A stretch of 36,740 nt of DNA, taken from contig CABYSM010000010.1 of the NCBI GenBank assembly GCA_902521655.1, forward strand, positions 1 to 36,740, written 5' to 3'. Positions 22,415 to 34,291 of the stretch are shown in pieces. Each line of letters begins with the position of its first letter. Position 1 is the stretch's first letter. The notes beneath the pieces are model-generated. The model was not told the origin of the DNA. It did not search any database and was given only the letters and a program-made list of their open reading frames with translations. This stretch comes from an uncultured Pelagibacteraceae bacterium. Lineage in GTDB: Bacteria > Pseudomonadota > Alphaproteobacteria > Pelagibacterales > AG-422-B15. The position numbers and the translations under genes were made by a program.

Positions 22415-24490
22415 TTATTCTTCAGTATCCTTAATTGATAATTTAACTTTACCTTTATCAAAACCAAGAACCTTTACCTTGACTATATCACCCTCATTTA
22501 CTACGTCAGTAACTTTTTCAACTCTTTCATTTGAGAGTTGAGAAATATGAACAAGGCCGTCCCTTTTTCCAAAGAAGTTAACAAAAGCACCAAATTCCAT
22601 AATCTTAACAACTTTACCTTCATAAACCTGCCCCACCTCTGGCTCTTCAATTATAGAATTGATTAGTTCTTTAGCCGCCTCAATACTTTCGTTATTAGTT
22701 CCAGCAATTTTAACATTTCCATTATCACTGATGTCAATCTTTGCTCCAGATTTTTCTATAATATCCTTAATTGTAGAACCACCTTTACCAATTATTTCTC
22801 CAATATTGTCCCGTTTGACTTTTATTGTCTCACTACGAGGAGTGTAAGGACCTAGTTCTGTTCTGGCTTCAGAAATTTCTTTGTTCATTTCATTAAGAAT
22901 ATAGTCTCTTCCACCCTTTGCTTGTTCAAGGGCTTTCTCCATAATTTCATAGGTGATGCCTGTGATCTTAATGTCCATTTGAAGAGAGGTTACACCTTCC
23001 TTGGTTCCAGCCACCTTAAAGTCCATATCACCAAGGTGGTCTTCATCTCCCAAAATATCTGACAGAACTGCAAAATCATCGCCTTCTTTTATTAAGCCCA
23101 TTGCTATTCCTGAAACAGAGTTTTTGATAGGAACCCCTGCATCCATTAATGCAAGTGATGAACCACACACAGTTGCCATAGAAGATGATCCATTTGATTC
23201 AGTAATATCTGAGACTAATCTAATGGTATAATCAAAATCATCTTTTGACGGTAAAACTGCCTTTAGAGCTCTCCATGCAAGTTTTCCATGACCAATTTCA
23301 CGTCTACCTGTTGCTCCTAGTCTTCCTACTTCACCAACTGAATATGGTGGAAAATTATAATGAAGCATGAAATTTTCTTTGTATGATCCTTGCAATGCTT
23401 CAATTCTTTGTTCATCTTCACCAAATCCTAAAGTTGCCACAACAATTGCTTGAGTCTCACCTCTTGTAAATAAAGCAGATCCATGCGTTCTTGGTAGCCA
23501 CGATACTTCCGACGAAATATTTCTTACTTCATCTAACTTCCGACCGTCAATTCTAGATTGATTATTTAATATTTGAGATCTCACAACATTTTTTTCAATT
23601 TTTTTAAAATATGTCATCACTTCATTGATGCTGTATTCCTCATTTTCTTTATATTGATCTTCTAAACTTGACTTAATTTCAGAAAGAGAGCTCTGTCTTT
23701 CCATCTTATCAACAATTGAGTAACTCTTTGCAATTTTATCTTCACAAGTTTTTTTAATATCATCTAACAAAGTCTCATTAGTTGTGTGACTGAACTCCCA
23801 AGGATCATTTGCACATTCCTCGGCAAGATTAATTACGATTTTTATCACTTCTTGCATTGACTCATGACCAAACTTTACAGCTCCTAGCATTATTTCCTCT
23901 GAAAGCTGCTTCGCTTCAGATTCAACCATTAATACAGCATCGCTAGTGCCCGCAACGACAAGATCAAGATCTCCATCATCGTTTATTTTTGGATTCAATG
24001 TATAATTTGAACCATCATAACCCACTCTACATCCACCAATTGGACCCATAAAAGGAACTCCAGACAATGTTAATGCACTGGAGGCTGCTATCATAGCAAC
24101 AATGTCAGGGTTGGTTTCTCCATCATGTGAAAGTACCGTTAATATAACTTGAGTTTCATTTTTAAAGCCTTCTGGAAAGAGAGGCCTGATTGGACGATCA
24201 ATTAATCTTGAGGTAAGAGTTTCAAACTCTGTTGGTCTTCCCTCTCTTTTAAAAAAACCACCTGGAATTTTACCAGCAGCATAAAATTTTTCCTGATAAC
24301 TTACTGTAAGTGGAAAAAAATCTAAATCTGGTTTTGGCTCTTTAGCTGCTACGACATTTGCCATAACAACTGTATCACCATAGCTAACAATTGTTGATGC
24401 TGTTGCCTGTTTTGCTACTTTTCCTGTTTCTATTTTTAGTTTCTGGTCGCCCCAGTTCATTTCTCTTGAAATCACTTCTTTCATATTCAT
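22415..24490 (-). CDS. pnp: Polyribonucleotide nucleotidyltransferase
   Basis: 691 aa; RNase PH domains, KH '[25 protein letters not shown]', S1 domain '[20 protein letters not shown]'. Confidence 0.98.
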   Translation of the reverse strand: MNMKEVISREMNWGDQKLKIETGKVAKQATASTIVSYGDTVVMANVVAAKEPKPDLDFFPLTVSYQEKFYAAGKIPGGFFKREGRPTEFETLTSRLIDRPIRPLFPEGFKNETQVILTVLSHDGETNPDIVAMIAASSALTLSGVPFMGPIGGCRVGYDGSNYTLNPKINDDGDLDLVVAGTSDAVLMVESEAKQLSEEIMLGAVKFGHESMQEVIKIVINLAEECANDPWEFSHTTNETLLDDIKKTCEDKIAKSYSIVDKMERQSSLSEIKSSLEDQYKENEEYSINEVMTYFKKIEKNVVRSQILNNQSRIDGRKLDEVRNISSEVSWLPRTHGSALFTRGETQAIVVATLGFGEDEQRIEALQGSYKENFMLHYNFPPYSVGEVGRLGATGRREIGHGKLAWRALKAVLPSKDDFDYTIRLVSDITESNGSSSMATVCGSSLALMDAGVPIKNSVSGIAMGLIKEGDDFAVLSDILGDEDHLGDMDFKVAGTKEGVTSLQMDIKITGITYEIMEKALEQAKGGRDYILNEMNKEISEARTELGPYTPRSETIKVKRDNIGEIIGKGGSTIKDIIEKSGAKIDISDNGNVKIAGTNNESIEAAKELINSIIEEPEVGQVYEGKVVKIMEFGAFVNFFGKRDGLVHISQLSNERVEKVTDVVNEGDIVKVKVLGFDKGKVKLSIKDTEE

Positions 24491-24520
24491 TCATTCCTTT
24501 AAATTTAATATAGTTCATTA

Positions 24521-24790
24521 TTATTTTCTAATTCCTAATTTATCGATTAACTTGTCATAAGAATCTTTATTGCTTTTCTTTAAATACGCTAGCAAACTGC
24601 GTCTTTGATTTATCAATCTCATTAATCCTGTTCTAGAATGGTTATCTTTTTTATGAGATTGAAAATGTCCAGTTAGATTGGTAATTCTCTCAGTGAGAAT
24701 AGCTATTTGTACTTCTGGAGAACCTGTATCTTTTTCTGATCTTGAGTACTCATTTATGAGTTTACTTTTACTTTCACTTTTTATCGACAT
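24521..24790 (-). CDS. rpsO: 30S ribosomal protein S15
   Basis: 89 aa; '[52 protein letters not shown]'. Confidence 0.97.
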   Translation of the reverse strand: MSIKSESKSKLINEYSRSEKDTGSPEVQIAILTERITNLTGHFQSHKKDNHSRTGLMRLINQRRSLLAYLKKSNKDSYDKLIDKLGIRK

Positions 24791-24801
24791 CTCTTATCCT
24801 T

Positions 24802-25677
24802 TTACAAATTGAAAACCCTTACAGGTTTTATTTTTCCCTCTATAACTTTGCCAATGCCTAAAAGTTTTTCATCGGATATAATTAATAAAGTATCTTCAAA
24901 TATATCTTCATTAAAGTAATCAAAGTTTAGTCCATTTCGAAATTTCTTACTTAAATCACTATTTAGTTGTACTGCCGGGATGTCGTCCAGTACATCTTGA
25001 ATAGAATGTATCATCTCAAAATGATCGCCAATATGTACTAATTCAGCGAAATTATCTAGTAAAATAATATTATTTTCACCAAATTTTCCAATTTTGATCC
25101 TTCTTAACTCAGAAACATGAGCAAATGTATTAAGCATTTTGCCTAGATCTCTAGCAAATGATCTTACATAGGTTCCACTAGAGCATTCCATGGTAAATAT
25201 GAATTCTTCTTTTTTTTCCGTAGCTGAACAAGTGAGATTCTGGATATTTACCTCTTTAGATTTAATTTCAAAGGTTTTGTTTTCTCTTGCCAATTTATAG
25301 GCCCTTTTGCCATTTATTTTTACTGCTGAGTATCTTGGAGGGACCTGTTGTTGAAAACCAATGAAATTTTTTAGACATACATCAATATCTTTTTTTGATG
25401 GAATTGCATCTGAGGTCTGCAGAGTTTTACCAGTAGAGTCGTCAGTGTCTTTTGATATTCCAAATAAAACTCGAAATTGATAGAACTTGCTAGCATTAAA
25501 ATATGATATACTTTTTGTTGCATCACCTAGTGCTACTGCCAGCACCCCAGTAGCAAATGGATCTAACGTTCCTGCATGACCAATTTTTTTAATGTTAAGA
25601 ATTTTTCTTAGTTTCCTGATAACTTCAAATGAACTTATCTCCTTAGGTTTATCTATAAATATCCACCCATTTTTCAT
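24802..25677 (-). CDS. truB: tRNA pseudouridine(55) synthase
   Basis: 'GWIFIDKPKEISSFEVIRKLR', 'GHAGTLDPFATGVL', 'PRYSAVKINGKRAYKLAR', 'CSSGTYVRSFARDLG'. Confidence 0.96.
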   Translation of the reverse strand: MKNGWIFIDKPKEISSFEVIRKLRKILNIKKIGHAGTLDPFATGVLAVALGDATKSISYFNASKFYQFRVLFGISKDTDDSTGKTLQTSDAIPSKKDIDVCLKNFIGFQQQVPPRYSAVKINGKRAYKLARENKTFEIKSKEVNIQNLTCSATEKKEEFIFTMECSSGTYVRSFARDLGKMLNTFAHVSELRRIKIGKFGENNIILLDNFAELVHIGDHFEMIHSIQDVLDDIPAVQLNSDLSKKFRNGLNFDYFNEDIFEDTLLIISDEKLLGIGKVIEGKIKPVRVFNL

Positions 25678-25678
25678 C

Positions 25679-26068
25679 TTAATCTACATTATTGTCGTTA
25701 ATAAATTTATCAGAATTTAATAAATTGTTGATATTATTTAATTGGTCAACTGTCTCATCATTTCGAAATACTAACTTAGGAATAAACTTAAGATCTACTA
25801 ACTTATTTACTTCTTGAGAAATATATTTTTTACAGCTCTTTAGTCTTTCTATAATTTCATCCTTATCTATTTTTTCATGAGTTAATACATATACGTATGC
25901 AATTTTAAGATCCTTATTCATTTCAACATTAACAACGCTTAATGGAAAATTAAATGATGGATTAATTGGAAATTCATTTCTTACAAGAACTTCACTTACT
26001 GCTTTTCTAATTATTTCAGAAACTTTTAGGGATCTATCAGTGGTTTCGTATTTCCTTTTTAGGATCAC
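25679..26068 (-). CDS. rbfA: Ribosome-binding factor A
   Basis: 129 aa; 'VSEIIRKAVSEVL', 'VVNVEMNKDLKIAYVYV', 'LKFIPKLVFRNDETVDQ'; between infB and truB. Confidence 0.92.
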   Translation of the reverse strand: MILKRKYETTDRSLKVSEIIRKAVSEVLVRNEFPINPSFNFPLSVVNVEMNKDLKIAYVYVLTHEKIDKDEIIERLKSCKKYISQEVNKLVDLKFIPKLVFRNDETVDQLNNINNLLNSDKFINDNNVD

Positions 26069-28470
26069 AGTGACTGTGCTATTTCCTCAACACTAAATAC
26101 TTCTATATTATCTCCTATTTGAAAATCGTTAAATTCTTTAACACTTATTCCACATTCTGTTCCAGCTTTAACTTCATTTGCTTCATTTTTTTCTCGTTTT
26201 AAACTGAGAATATCACCATCATATATGGTTTCTGAATTTCTTGTTACTCTTACTTTAGCATTTTTATTAACAGAACCTTCAACAACAATACAACCTGCGA
26301 TTGAGCCTATTTTTGAAACTTTGAAAATTTGTAGAACTTCTGCTTTACCAATAAAGCTTTCTTGAAGAGTAGGCTTAAGTTTACCGCTTGCAAAATCAGA
26401 AACATATTCAAGAAGTTCATAGATAATATTAAAATTTTGAACATTTAGATTACTTAGCTTAGCCTTTGATTTTGCCTCTTTTGTTGCTGTCGTATTAAAT
26501 GAAATGAGTAATGCGTTAGATGCTGACGCAAGGGCAACATCACTTTCATTTATAAATCCAACACCTGAATGAATTACCTTAATGTTTATCTTATCACTAT
26601 CAATGCCTTCAATTTGATGGACGATAGCTTCTGAAGATCCTCGAGTATCAGATTTCACCACAACTTCCAATATTTCCTTTTTACCATTTAATGAGCCAAA
26701 TGTTGTATCTCCATCTAGATTTTTAATCTTCTTTGGTAACGATTTATTAGTTTTTATTTCACTTCTAATCTCACATAATTCTCTCGCTTTTTCGTCACTT
26801 TCAACTGTGACAAAACTATCTCCAGCCTCAGGAGGATTATTTAAACCTAAGACCTGTACAGGCATAGATGAAGTTGCCTCTTTTATATTTTTTCCCTTAT
26901 CATTAAGTATCGCTCTTACCTTACCGTATTCACTTCCTGCAACAGCAATATCTCCAACAGATAGTTTTCCATTTGTTATAATAATATTACATATTGGACC
27001 TCTACCTTTATCAACATTAGCCTCGATTACAGTGGCTTCAGCAAAAGTTTGATTATTTGTCTTTAGCTCTGAAACCTCTGACTGAACAACAATTGAATCA
27101 AGAAGTTTGTCAAGGTTGTGCCCTGTTTCTGCTGACACTTCAATGCATTGTACATCTCCAGACAAATCTTCAACGATTAATTCCTCTGATAATAATTGTT
27201 CTTTAATTTTTTGAGGTTGAGCCTCCTCCTTATCACACTTATTAATTGCAACTATAATTGGGGCATTTGCAGATTTAGCATGGGCTATTGCTTCTTTTGT
27301 CTGAGGCATTACTCCATCATCAGCGGCAACAATTAAAATTACTATATCAGTTACATTTGCACCTCTTGCTCGCATATCTGTAAATGCTGCATGTCCAGGA
27401 GTATCAATAAAAGTAATTTTACTACCTTTATGCTCAACTTCGTAAGCGCCTATATGCTGAGTAATACCTCCACTTTCTCCTAAAACAACATTTGCATTCC
27501 TGATTTTGTCTAATAAAGAAGTTTTTCCATGATCAACATGACCCATTATAGTAACAATTGGTGATCTTGGGTCTTCTTTTATTGCCTCAATGTCCTTAGA
27601 AATTAAATCTTTCTCTATTTCCTCAATATTTTCTCTTTTAAAGTTATGGCCAAATTCAGTTACTAATAATTCAGCTGTATCTGCATCAAGAGACTCATTT
27701 ATTGTAGCCATCATTCCCATTTTCATTAATGATTTAATTAAATCTCCTGATTTTTCTGTCATTCGATTGGCTAATTCTTTAACTGTTAAATGTTCTGGAA
27801 TATAAACATCTCTAACAATTTTTTTAGCAGGCTCTTGATCTGCTTGGTTTTTTCTTGTCTTTTGCTTTGCTCTTTTGTATGCAGCTAAGCTCCTCGTTCT
27901 TTCGTCTACATCACTCAAAGCAGTGACAATAGTTACTTTTCTCTCTCTAATTTTTTTTCTACCAAAGGTGCTGGTTGGTTTCTTTTTTTCTTGAAAATCT
28001 GTTTCGTTATCTTGAATGGCCTTCTTCTTCTCAATATCTTTTTTATCTTCTTTTAATTCAATACTAGATTCTGAATTGTCCTCAACTTTTATATCTTTTT
28101 CATTTGTGGACTCTTCAGCTGAATTGCCCTTTCTTATTTTATCAATAGCATCAATTTTTTCTTCTTTGCTATCTGCTTGTAAAATCTTTTTTTGTTCATC
28201 CTTAGTCAGTGGTTTCAAAATTACACCTGATCTTGACTTCGTATCTGTAATAGTTTTTTCTGCTACGTTGGATGTGCTGGTAACTTCTTTTTTATCTAGT
28301 GATGCCTGTTCAGGCTTCTGATCTGTATGGGTATTTTTTTTATACCTTTTTTTTTCTACAATTACTGTCTTGCCTGCCTCGATCCCTCTTTTGTTGGAGA
28401 TGATGGGTTTCGAACCCAACTTAAGACTTAGCGTTTTTTTTTCTTTTTTTATCTCTTTATTTTCAGTCAT
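26065..28470 (-). CDS. infB: Translation initiation factor IF-2
   Basis: 801 aa; charged N-terminus, '[17 protein letters not shown]', '[36 protein letters not shown]', 'INKCDK'. Confidence 0.98.
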   Translation of the reverse strand: MTENKEIKKEKKTLSLKLGSKPIISNKRGIEAGKTVIVEKKRYKKNTHTDQKPEQASLDKKEVTSTSNVAEKTITDTKSRSGVILKPLTKDEQKKILQADSKEEKIDAIDKIRKGNSAEESTNEKDIKVEDNSESSIELKEDKKDIEKKKAIQDNETDFQEKKKPTSTFGRKKIRERKVTIVTALSDVDERTRSLAAYKRAKQKTRKNQADQEPAKKIVRDVYIPEHLTVKELANRMTEKSGDLIKSLMKMGMMATINESLDADTAELLVTEFGHNFKRENIEEIEKDLISKDIEAIKEDPRSPIVTIMGHVDHGKTSLLDKIRNANVVLGESGGITQHIGAYEVEHKGSKITFIDTPGHAAFTDMRARGANVTDIVILIVAADDGVMPQTKEAIAHAKSANAPIIVAINKCDKEEAQPQKIKEQLLSEELIVEDLSGDVQCIEVSAETGHNLDKLLDSIVVQSEVSELKTNNQTFAEATVIEANVDKGRGPICNIIITNGKLSVGDIAVAGSEYGKVRAILNDKGKNIKEATSSMPVQVLGLNNPPEAGDSFVTVESDEKARELCEIRSEIKTNKSLPKKIKNLDGDTTFGSLNGKKEILEVVVKSDTRGSSEAIVHQIEGIDSDKINIKVIHSGVGFINESDVALASASNALLISFNTTATKEAKSKAKLSNLNVQNFNIIYELLEYVSDFASGKLKPTLQESFIGKAEVLQIFKVSKIGSIAGCIVVEGSVNKNAKVRVTRNSETIYDGDILSLKREKNEANEVKAGTECGISVKEFNDFQIGDNIEVFSVEEIAQSL

Positions 28471-28491
28471 GAGAGTCCTTTAGATATATGA

Positions 28492-30027
28492 CTAATCAAG
28501 CCATATTTTTCTTGCCTCCATAATTAATTGATCGCCTTCATCTTTATTAATATTAAATTCTTCGAATAGACCAGTAACTCTAGAATTTTTATCACTTCTA
28601 TCTTCAAGGTATCCGATTAGATCATCAGTGGTTAGGCCTGCAAAGTCTTCCAATGTCTTTACATTATTCTCGGCAAGTTTTACTAACATCGCTTTAGATA
28701 AAAAACTGAATTCAATCAAATCTTTTGAAACATTATACTCCTCAAGTTTTTTGTTATTTTTTTCATCCAACTCAGACATATATTTCTTTGATCTTTCAAC
28801 TAACTCGGCTGCAATTTCTTCATCAAATCCTTCGATTGCTAGAAGTTCGCTTTCTTCAGCATCAATTACCTCTTCAATGCTTCCAAATCCCTCACTTACT
28901 AAAAGTTGCGCGAGAGTTTCGTCAACATCTAGTGAGTCAATAAATACATTTGTTTTAGTTGAGAAGTCCTCTTGTCTTTTTGATGACTCCTCATCTTCAG
29001 TTAAAATATCTATTTCATAACCTGTCAGCTCAGTCGCAAGTTTTACGTTTTGTCCCCTTCTGCCAATTGCAAGGCTTAGGTGTTCTTCGGAGACAACGAC
29101 CTCTATTTTATTTTGATCTTCATCTAAAACTACTTTAAGTACCTCTGCTGGAGAAAGAGAAGAAATAGCAAGATTCGCAACATTTTCCGACCAGTTTATT
29201 ATATCAATTTTTTCACCTTGTAATTCATTTACTACCGCTTGGACTCTGCTACCTCGCATTCCTACACAGGCTCCTACTGGATCTATTGAGCCATCTTCAG
29301 TATATACTGCTATCTTCGCTCTACTTCCTGGATCTCTAGCTACACTTTTAATAGAAATGATTCCATCATAAATTTCTGGGACTTCCTGCATAAATAACTT
29401 TGCCATAAATTGCGGGTGAGATCTTGACATAAAAATTTGTGGGCCTTTAAGTTCAGATCTAACATCATATATATATGCTCTTACCCTATCACCATTTCTA
29501 AGATTTTCTCTTGGTATAGTTTGATCTTTTCTAACCACTCCTTCAGCTTTACCTAAATCAAGTACAATATTTCCAAATTCAGATCTTTTCACAATACCAT
29601 TAACTATTTCTCCGACTCTATCTTTATATTCATTATATTGTCTTTCTCTTTCAGCTTCTCGAACTTTAGAGTTAATAACTTGCTTTGCTGCTTGAGCTCC
29701 AATTCTGCCAAAGTCAATTGCCGGCAATGGATCAAGTAATACGTCACCTAACTGAGCAGCTCCATTAATTTTTTTTGCCGATTTCAAAGTTATTTCAAGA
29801 AATTTATTCTTTACTTCTTCAACAACCGACATTTTTCTGGAAATGGATATATCACCGTTCTCTTGATTTATTTCAACAACGACTTCATTTTCTTCGCCGT
29901 AATTACTTTTTGCTGCTTTTTCAATTGCTTCTTCTAATGCTGAAATTACAATTGATTTATCAATCATTTTTTCCTGAGCAACAGTCTCAGCTATTCTTAA
30001 AATTTCGATCTTATTTGCACTAACCAT
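28492..30027 (-). CDS. nusA: Transcription termination/antitermination protein NusA
   Basis: 511 aa; N-terminal NusA domain, S1 'VNGIVKRSEFGNIVLDLGKAEGVV', KH 'GSRVQAVVNELQGEKIDII', 'AIGRRGQNVKLAT', C-terminal HhH repeats. Confidence 0.97.
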   Translation of the reverse strand: MVSANKIEILRIAETVAQEKMIDKSIVISALEEAIEKAAKSNYGEENEVVVEINQENGDISISRKMSVVEEVKNKFLEITLKSAKKINGAAQLGDVLLDPLPAIDFGRIGAQAAKQVINSKVREAERERQYNEYKDRVGEIVNGIVKRSEFGNIVLDLGKAEGVVRKDQTIPRENLRNGDRVRAYIYDVRSELKGPQIFMSRSHPQFMAKLFMQEVPEIYDGIISIKSVARDPGSRAKIAVYTEDGSIDPVGACVGMRGSRVQAVVNELQGEKIDIINWSENVANLAISSLSPAEVLKVVLDEDQNKIEVVVSEEHLSLAIGRRGQNVKLATELTGYEIDILTEDEESSKRQEDFSTKTNVFIDSLDVDETLAQLLVSEGFGSIEEVIDAEESELLAIEGFDEEIAAELVERSKKYMSELDEKNNKKLEEYNVSKDLIEFSFLSKAMLVKLAENNVKTLEDFAGLTTDDLIGYLEDRSDKNSRVTGLFEEFNINKDEGDQLIMEARKIWLD

Positions 30028-30046
30028 CTTTTGTTCCTTTTAGCGT

Positions 30047-30074
30047 AAAAAAAAAGTGGGCTTAACCCACTTTT
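30047..30074 (-). terminator. Intrinsic terminator in the nusA leader
   Basis: Minus strand AAAAGTGGG-TTAAG-CCCACTTTT followed by an uninterrupted T tract; 9-bp stem, ends 20 nt before the nusA ATG. Confidence 0.8.
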
Positions 30075-30100
30075 GCTTGGTTTAGCTATATTTTGAAAGA

Positions 30101-30129
30101 TCTATACACTGCTAATTCTCATAAATCAA
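30101..30129 (-). promoter_or_regulatory. Candidate promoter of the nusA operon
   Basis: Minus strand TTGATT (30124-30129), 17-bp spacer, TATAGA (30101-30106). Confidence 0.5.
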
Positions 30130-30150
30130 GTACCTAAATATATAATGATA

Positions 30151-30852
30151 TCAGAATGTTAGTTGATATATTTTCTTTCCATTTTTAATTGCTTTTCTTT
30201 GGTATCTTGACACGCCATATAATCTGTCATTCTTCGATAGAATCTTATTTTTATTTTCATGAATTATCTTTGAATTTGAACTAAAAATTTCGTTAATATA
30301 ATTAAAGTAACTCTCGGAATCTGTCGTTATGTAGGAGGCATATTTATTTTTTACTATTCCAATTATCTTAATAATATTTTCTAAATTAACTAATCTTCGT
30401 TTGAAATGACGTTTTTTATGCCACGGATCAGGATTAATAATTTTTAGTTCATCAATGCTATTTTGATTAAGTATATTAAGCAAATACACAAAATTCATAC
30501 CACATAAACGAATATTTTTAATGTCTTTGTCTAGGATTTGTTTCAATACTTTAGCAACTCCATTAACATATACCTCTGACCCAACAAATAAAACTTTTGG
30601 ATTAGAAAGAGCACTCTCAATGAGATGCTCTCCATCACCAAAACCAACTTCAATTATTACTTTTTTAAATAAGTTCGATTGTAGCAACTGCTCCGTACTT
30701 GTTTTAGATGAGATATTTAATATTTTTTTATCTAGTGAATACTTACTATAGTAATCATTTAAAATTCTTACATTTGATAATGAAAGCTTCTTAGAAATAT
30801 TTCTTCCATGATACTGATAATAATCAGGAAATTTAGATCGTAAGTCTAACAA
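30151..30852 (-). CDS. trmB: tRNA (guanine-N7)-methyltransferase
   Basis: 233 aa; 'VIIEVGFGDGEHLIESA', 'INPDPWHKKRHFKRRLVN'; next to metK. Confidence 0.93.
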   Translation of the reverse strand: MLDLRSKFPDYYQYHGRNISKKLSLSNVRILNDYYSKYSLDKKILNISSKTSTEQLLQSNLFKKVIIEVGFGDGEHLIESALSNPKVLFVGSEVYVNGVAKVLKQILDKDIKNIRLCGMNFVYLLNILNQNSIDELKIINPDPWHKKRHFKRRLVNLENIIKIIGIVKNKYASYITTDSESYFNYINEIFSSNSKIIHENKNKILSKNDRLYGVSRYQRKAIKNGKKIYQLTF

Positions 30853-30856
30853 TAAA

Positions 30857-32014
30857 TTATAATTTTTCTGCTAGATCTAATTTTTCCCAAGAGAAAGAGC
30901 CATCCGTCATTGGTTCTCTACCAAAATGCCCGTATGCAGCACTTTTTTTATAGATTGGCTTATGCAAATTTAAATGATCTCTTATACCTCTAGGAGATAA
31001 ATCAATATTATCAGTTATTTTTTTAATTAAATCATCGTCCTTTATTTGGGATGTTCCATGGGTATCTAAATAAATTGATAATGGTTCGGAAACACCAATA
31101 GCATATGCAAGTTGGAGCGTGCATTTGTCAGCTAATCCAGCTGCAACTATATTTTTAGCTATATATCTTGAAATGTAAGCTGCAGATCTATCAACTTTTG
31201 TTGGGTCTTTACCAGAAAAAGCTCCACCACCATGAGGAGCAGCGCCACCATAAGTATCAACAATGATTTTTCTTCCAGTTAATCCAGTATCGCCATCGGG
31301 GCCACCGATCACAAATTTTCCAGTTGGATTAATTAGTATCTCAGTATTATTATCCATCCATTCTTGAGGCATTACAGTTTTAATTAATGGAATTACCAAA
31401 TCACTAACGGCTTGCTGATCAAGCTCAGCATCATGTTGAGTAGAAACAACTATTTTAGTGCAAATTTCAGGCTCACCATTTTTATATTTTAATGTAACTT
31501 GACTTTTAGAGTCAGGTTGAATTCCAATGGTATTTCCAGATTTCCGCTCTGATGCCATTAATTCAAGTATCTTATGGGAATAATATATTGGTGCTGGCAT
31601 TAAAGACGGTGTTTCTTTGCATGCGTATCCAAACATTATTCCTTGATCTCCGGCACCTTGATCTTTATTTCCAGATGCATCAACACCCATTGCTATATCT
31701 GCAGATTGACTATGAACACCCGACGAATCAAAAGACAAGTTTTTCCAATGAAATCCATCTTGTTCATATCCAATTTCTTTTACTGCATTTCTCGCTAACT
31801 CTTCATAGTTACAGTTGTAGCCCTCAGGACCACGAACTTCGCCAGCAATAACTACTTTATTAGTAGTAACCAATGTTTCCATTGCGACTCTAGCATTCTC
31901 TGGATTTTCTTGTGATAAAAAATCATCGACAATTGAGTCTGAAATAATATCACACACTTTGTCAGGATGGCCTTCTGACACGGATTCACTTGTAAATAAA
32001 TATTCTTTAGTCAT
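30857..32014 (-). CDS. metK: S-adenosylmethionine synthetase; the ORF track start at 32053 is likely too long, start placed at ATG 32012-32014
   Basis: '[26 protein letters not shown]', '[12 protein letters not shown]', '[19 protein letters not shown]'. Confidence 0.95.
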   Translation of the reverse strand: MTKEYLFTSESVSEGHPDKVCDIISDSIVDDFLSQENPENARVAMETLVTTNKVVIAGEVRGPEGYNCNYEELARNAVKEIGYEQDGFHWKNLSFDSSGVHSQSADIAMGVDASGNKDQGAGDQGIMFGYACKETPSLMPAPIYYSHKILELMASERKSGNTIGIQPDSKSQVTLKYKNGEPEICTKIVVSTQHDAELDQQAVSDLVIPLIKTVMPQEWMDNNTEILINPTGKFVIGGPDGDTGLTGRKIIVDTYGGAAPHGGGAFSGKDPTKVDRSAAYISRYIAKNIVAAGLADKCTLQLAYAIGVSEPLSIYLDTHGTSQIKDDDLIKKITDNIDLSPRGIRDHLNLHKPIYKKSAAYGHFGREPMTDGSFSWEKLDLAEKL

Positions 32015-33452
32015 TTTTTTTCCCCAAAAATAATTGATCATTAGCATAGCCAATAATAAAAAATAAAACTATTAAAAAATACACCATCAATTCACCGTAC
32101 TGCCGATAAATGGTTGTATCGATTTTTTTTGGTATTTCTGCATCTAAAAAGGATATTTTATCTGAACTGGCCATTCCATCTACAAGACCAATAGGGTTTA
32201 TCAATGCAGATATACCCATATTAGATGATCTCGCAAGAGGTAGTCCCAATTCAACTGATCTATACAAAACATGTACGAAATGTTGCTTTGGACCACTAAA
32301 AGTACCAAACCATGCATCATTAGTAATATTTACTAGTAATTCAGTTTCATTATTAATTTTATTTCGAACAAAATTAGGGAATACAGCCTCATAACAAATG
32401 AGTGGCGTAATTTTATTTTCAAATGATTGATCATCATTACCGCTCTTCATTGAGTTTAATAATAAAGGGTTTTTCGGAAAAAAAATTTTTAGAAAATTAG
32501 AGAATGGTATTTTTTCGCCAAACGGTACTAGTTTAATTTTGTCGTATTGGTGGCCATTAAAAGATAATGAATTGTAATATAGTCCTGCTTCATTACGAAT
32601 ATGACCAATGAACCAATTTGATGGGCCTATACCATCCATTCCAAACGCAGTTTCTGGAAAAATTGTAATCAAGTCTTGTGAGCCCACCTCAGCAATCTTT
32701 TTGTGTGACTCCTTTTTCCACTTTTCATTTTGATTAAATTCAGTGTGAACAATTCTTAAGCTAATACCAGAATTTTTTACCTCGTAATTACTTACTCGAT
32801 TGTACCCAAATAGGAATAAGGTCAGTAATACTAAAGTGGCAATTAGAGGGAATATAATATTATTATTTTTTATACTAAAAGAGAAAAAACTAGTTGCGCA
32901 GAAAACAGTAATTAAGCTAAGACCAAATACACCAAACAAAGATAAAGATTGCATGAAATATATGGACCACGACCAACTGTAGGCAATTAGATTCCATGGA
33001 AATCCTGTAAACATATAGCTTCTTAATAATTCAAAAATTACCCAGTTAGCCGAGAAATAAAAAATACGAGAGGTTGACTGAGACCACGAGAGATAATTAA
33101 TAATTTGCATAAGTGCATAAAATAGTGACAAGACAAGTGGGAGTATTAAAAGCGGTACTGGAATTAAGTAATATAAATCTGCATCAAACTGTAAAATTGA
33201 ATTTGAAATCCAATTAATACTAGATATGAAAAATCCAAACCCAAAAAGTAACCCTGTGAGAAAAAATATTTTCTTTTTATTTTGTAAATTTTGATAAATA
33301 TAATCATTTACTAAAAAAAACATACCTACGGCAATTACTGACATGAAAGGCAAATTAAAAGGCTCAAAGCTGAAAGATAGAAATATCCCAAGCAAAAACG
33401 AGGAAGAGTAAATCATAAGTTTTTTATTACTAAAAAAAACTTTTGAGTACAT
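32007..33452 (-). CDS. lnt: Apolipoprotein N-acyltransferase
   Basis: Multi-TM N-terminus, nitrilase-like domain 'IFPETAFG', '[10 protein letters not shown]', '[13 protein letters not shown]', 'NITNDAWFG'. Confidence 0.93.
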   Translation of the reverse strand: MYSKVFFSNKKLMIYSSSFLLGIFLSFSFEPFNLPFMSVIAVGMFFLVNDYIYQNLQNKKKIFFLTGLLFGFGFFISSINWISNSILQFDADLYYLIPVPLLILPLVLSLFYALMQIINYLSWSQSTSRIFYFSANWVIFELLRSYMFTGFPWNLIAYSWSWSIYFMQSLSLFGVFGLSLITVFCATSFFSFSIKNNNIIFPLIATLVLLTLFLFGYNRVSNYEVKNSGISLRIVHTEFNQNEKWKKESHKKIAEVGSQDLITIFPETAFGMDGIGPSNWFIGHIRNEAGLYYNSLSFNGHQYDKIKLVPFGEKIPFSNFLKIFFPKNPLLLNSMKSGNDDQSFENKITPLICYEAVFPNFVRNKINNETELLVNITNDAWFGTFSGPKQHFVHVLYRSVELGLPLARSSNMGISALINPIGLVDGMASSDKISFLDAEIPKKIDTTIYRQYGELMVYFLIVLFFIIGYANDQLFLGKKND

Positions 33453-33458
33453 ACGCTA

Positions 33459-34289
33459 TTATATGATTTTTATTTTAACTGATTTTATTTTCATTGGATC
33501 AGCATCATTGATTTCAAAGGTAATGCCTGAACTATGTTTAATAATCTCTCCCCTTTGAGGAACTCGTCCAGCTATAGAAAATATTAAGCCTCCTAAGGTA
33601 TCAATATCATCGCTGTTTTCGTTGGATAGGAAATTTATATTTGTTATTTTTTGAAGTTCATCTATTTCAACTCTTGCACTTGCTTCAATTGTATTGGTAG
33701 AAGTTTTAATTAACATTGGCAAATTTTTCTCATCATGTTCATCTTCAATTTCTCCAATTACTTCCTCTATTACATCCTCAATCGTAACTAAACCGTCCGT
33801 ACAACCATACTCGTCAATTACTATTCCCATATGTAGTTGTGTGATTTGCATTTTTAATAGAAGATCTAAAACTGGCATTGAGGGTGGAATTTCCAAAACT
33901 TCTCTTTTGATAATGTCCAAAAATTTATCTTCTTTTCGGCCCTCATTTTGATATTTAACTAAATCTTTTATATGTATCATCCCAATGATATTATCTAAAT
34001 TATTTTCATATACTGGAACTCTGGAATGAGACTCTTTAATAAATATTTCTAATACTTTTTCAAAGCTATCATTAACTTCGACTGCTCCAATGTCAGCTCT
34101 CGGTATCATAATGTCTATAGTTCTTATTTCATCAATTTTTAGAATATTTAAAAGCATCAATCTCTCTTGCTTTGAGATACTTTCAGTGCCTTTTTGAGAA
34201 GACTCTAGAACTGTTTCAATACTTTCTTTAAGAGATTCACCATTAATATTTTTACTGGGAAATAATCTATTTATAAAGTTTTTAATCAT
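33459..34289 (-). CDS. CorC/TlyC-like CBS-domain protein
   Basis: 'IDIMIPRADIGAVE', 'SHSRVPVYENNLDNIIGMIHIKDL', 'VTIEDVIEEVIGEIEDEHD', CorC_HlyC C-terminal domain. Confidence 0.9.
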   Translation of the reverse strand: MIKNFINRLFPSKNINGESLKESIETVLESSQKGTESISKQERLMLLNILKIDEIRTIDIMIPRADIGAVEVNDSFEKVLEIFIKESHSRVPVYENNLDNIIGMIHIKDLVKYQNEGRKEDKFLDIIKREVLEIPPSMPVLDLLLKMQITQLHMGIVIDEYGCTDGLVTIEDVIEEVIGEIEDEHDEKNLPMLIKTSTNTIEASARVEIDELQKITNINFLSNENSDDIDTLGGLIFSIAGRVPQRGEIIKHSSGITFEINDADPMKIKSVKIKII

Positions 34290-34291
34290 AT

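Noticed and set aside
28016-28321. 101-aa serine-rich ORF antisense to the infB N-terminus
   Set aside because: Compositional shadow of the charged IF-2 N-terminal region.
28628-29020. 130-aa serine-rich ORF antisense to nusA
   Set aside because: Ser/Phe/Leu-rich composition is what an antisense reading of Glu/Lys/Asp-rich coding gives; not credible as a gene.
32012-32053. N-terminal extension of metK ([13 protein letters not shown]) and a possible SAM riboswitch upstream
   Set aside because: The extension overlaps lnt and is not typical of MetK; the region upstream of metK is lnt coding sequence, leaving no room for a separate riboswitch leader.
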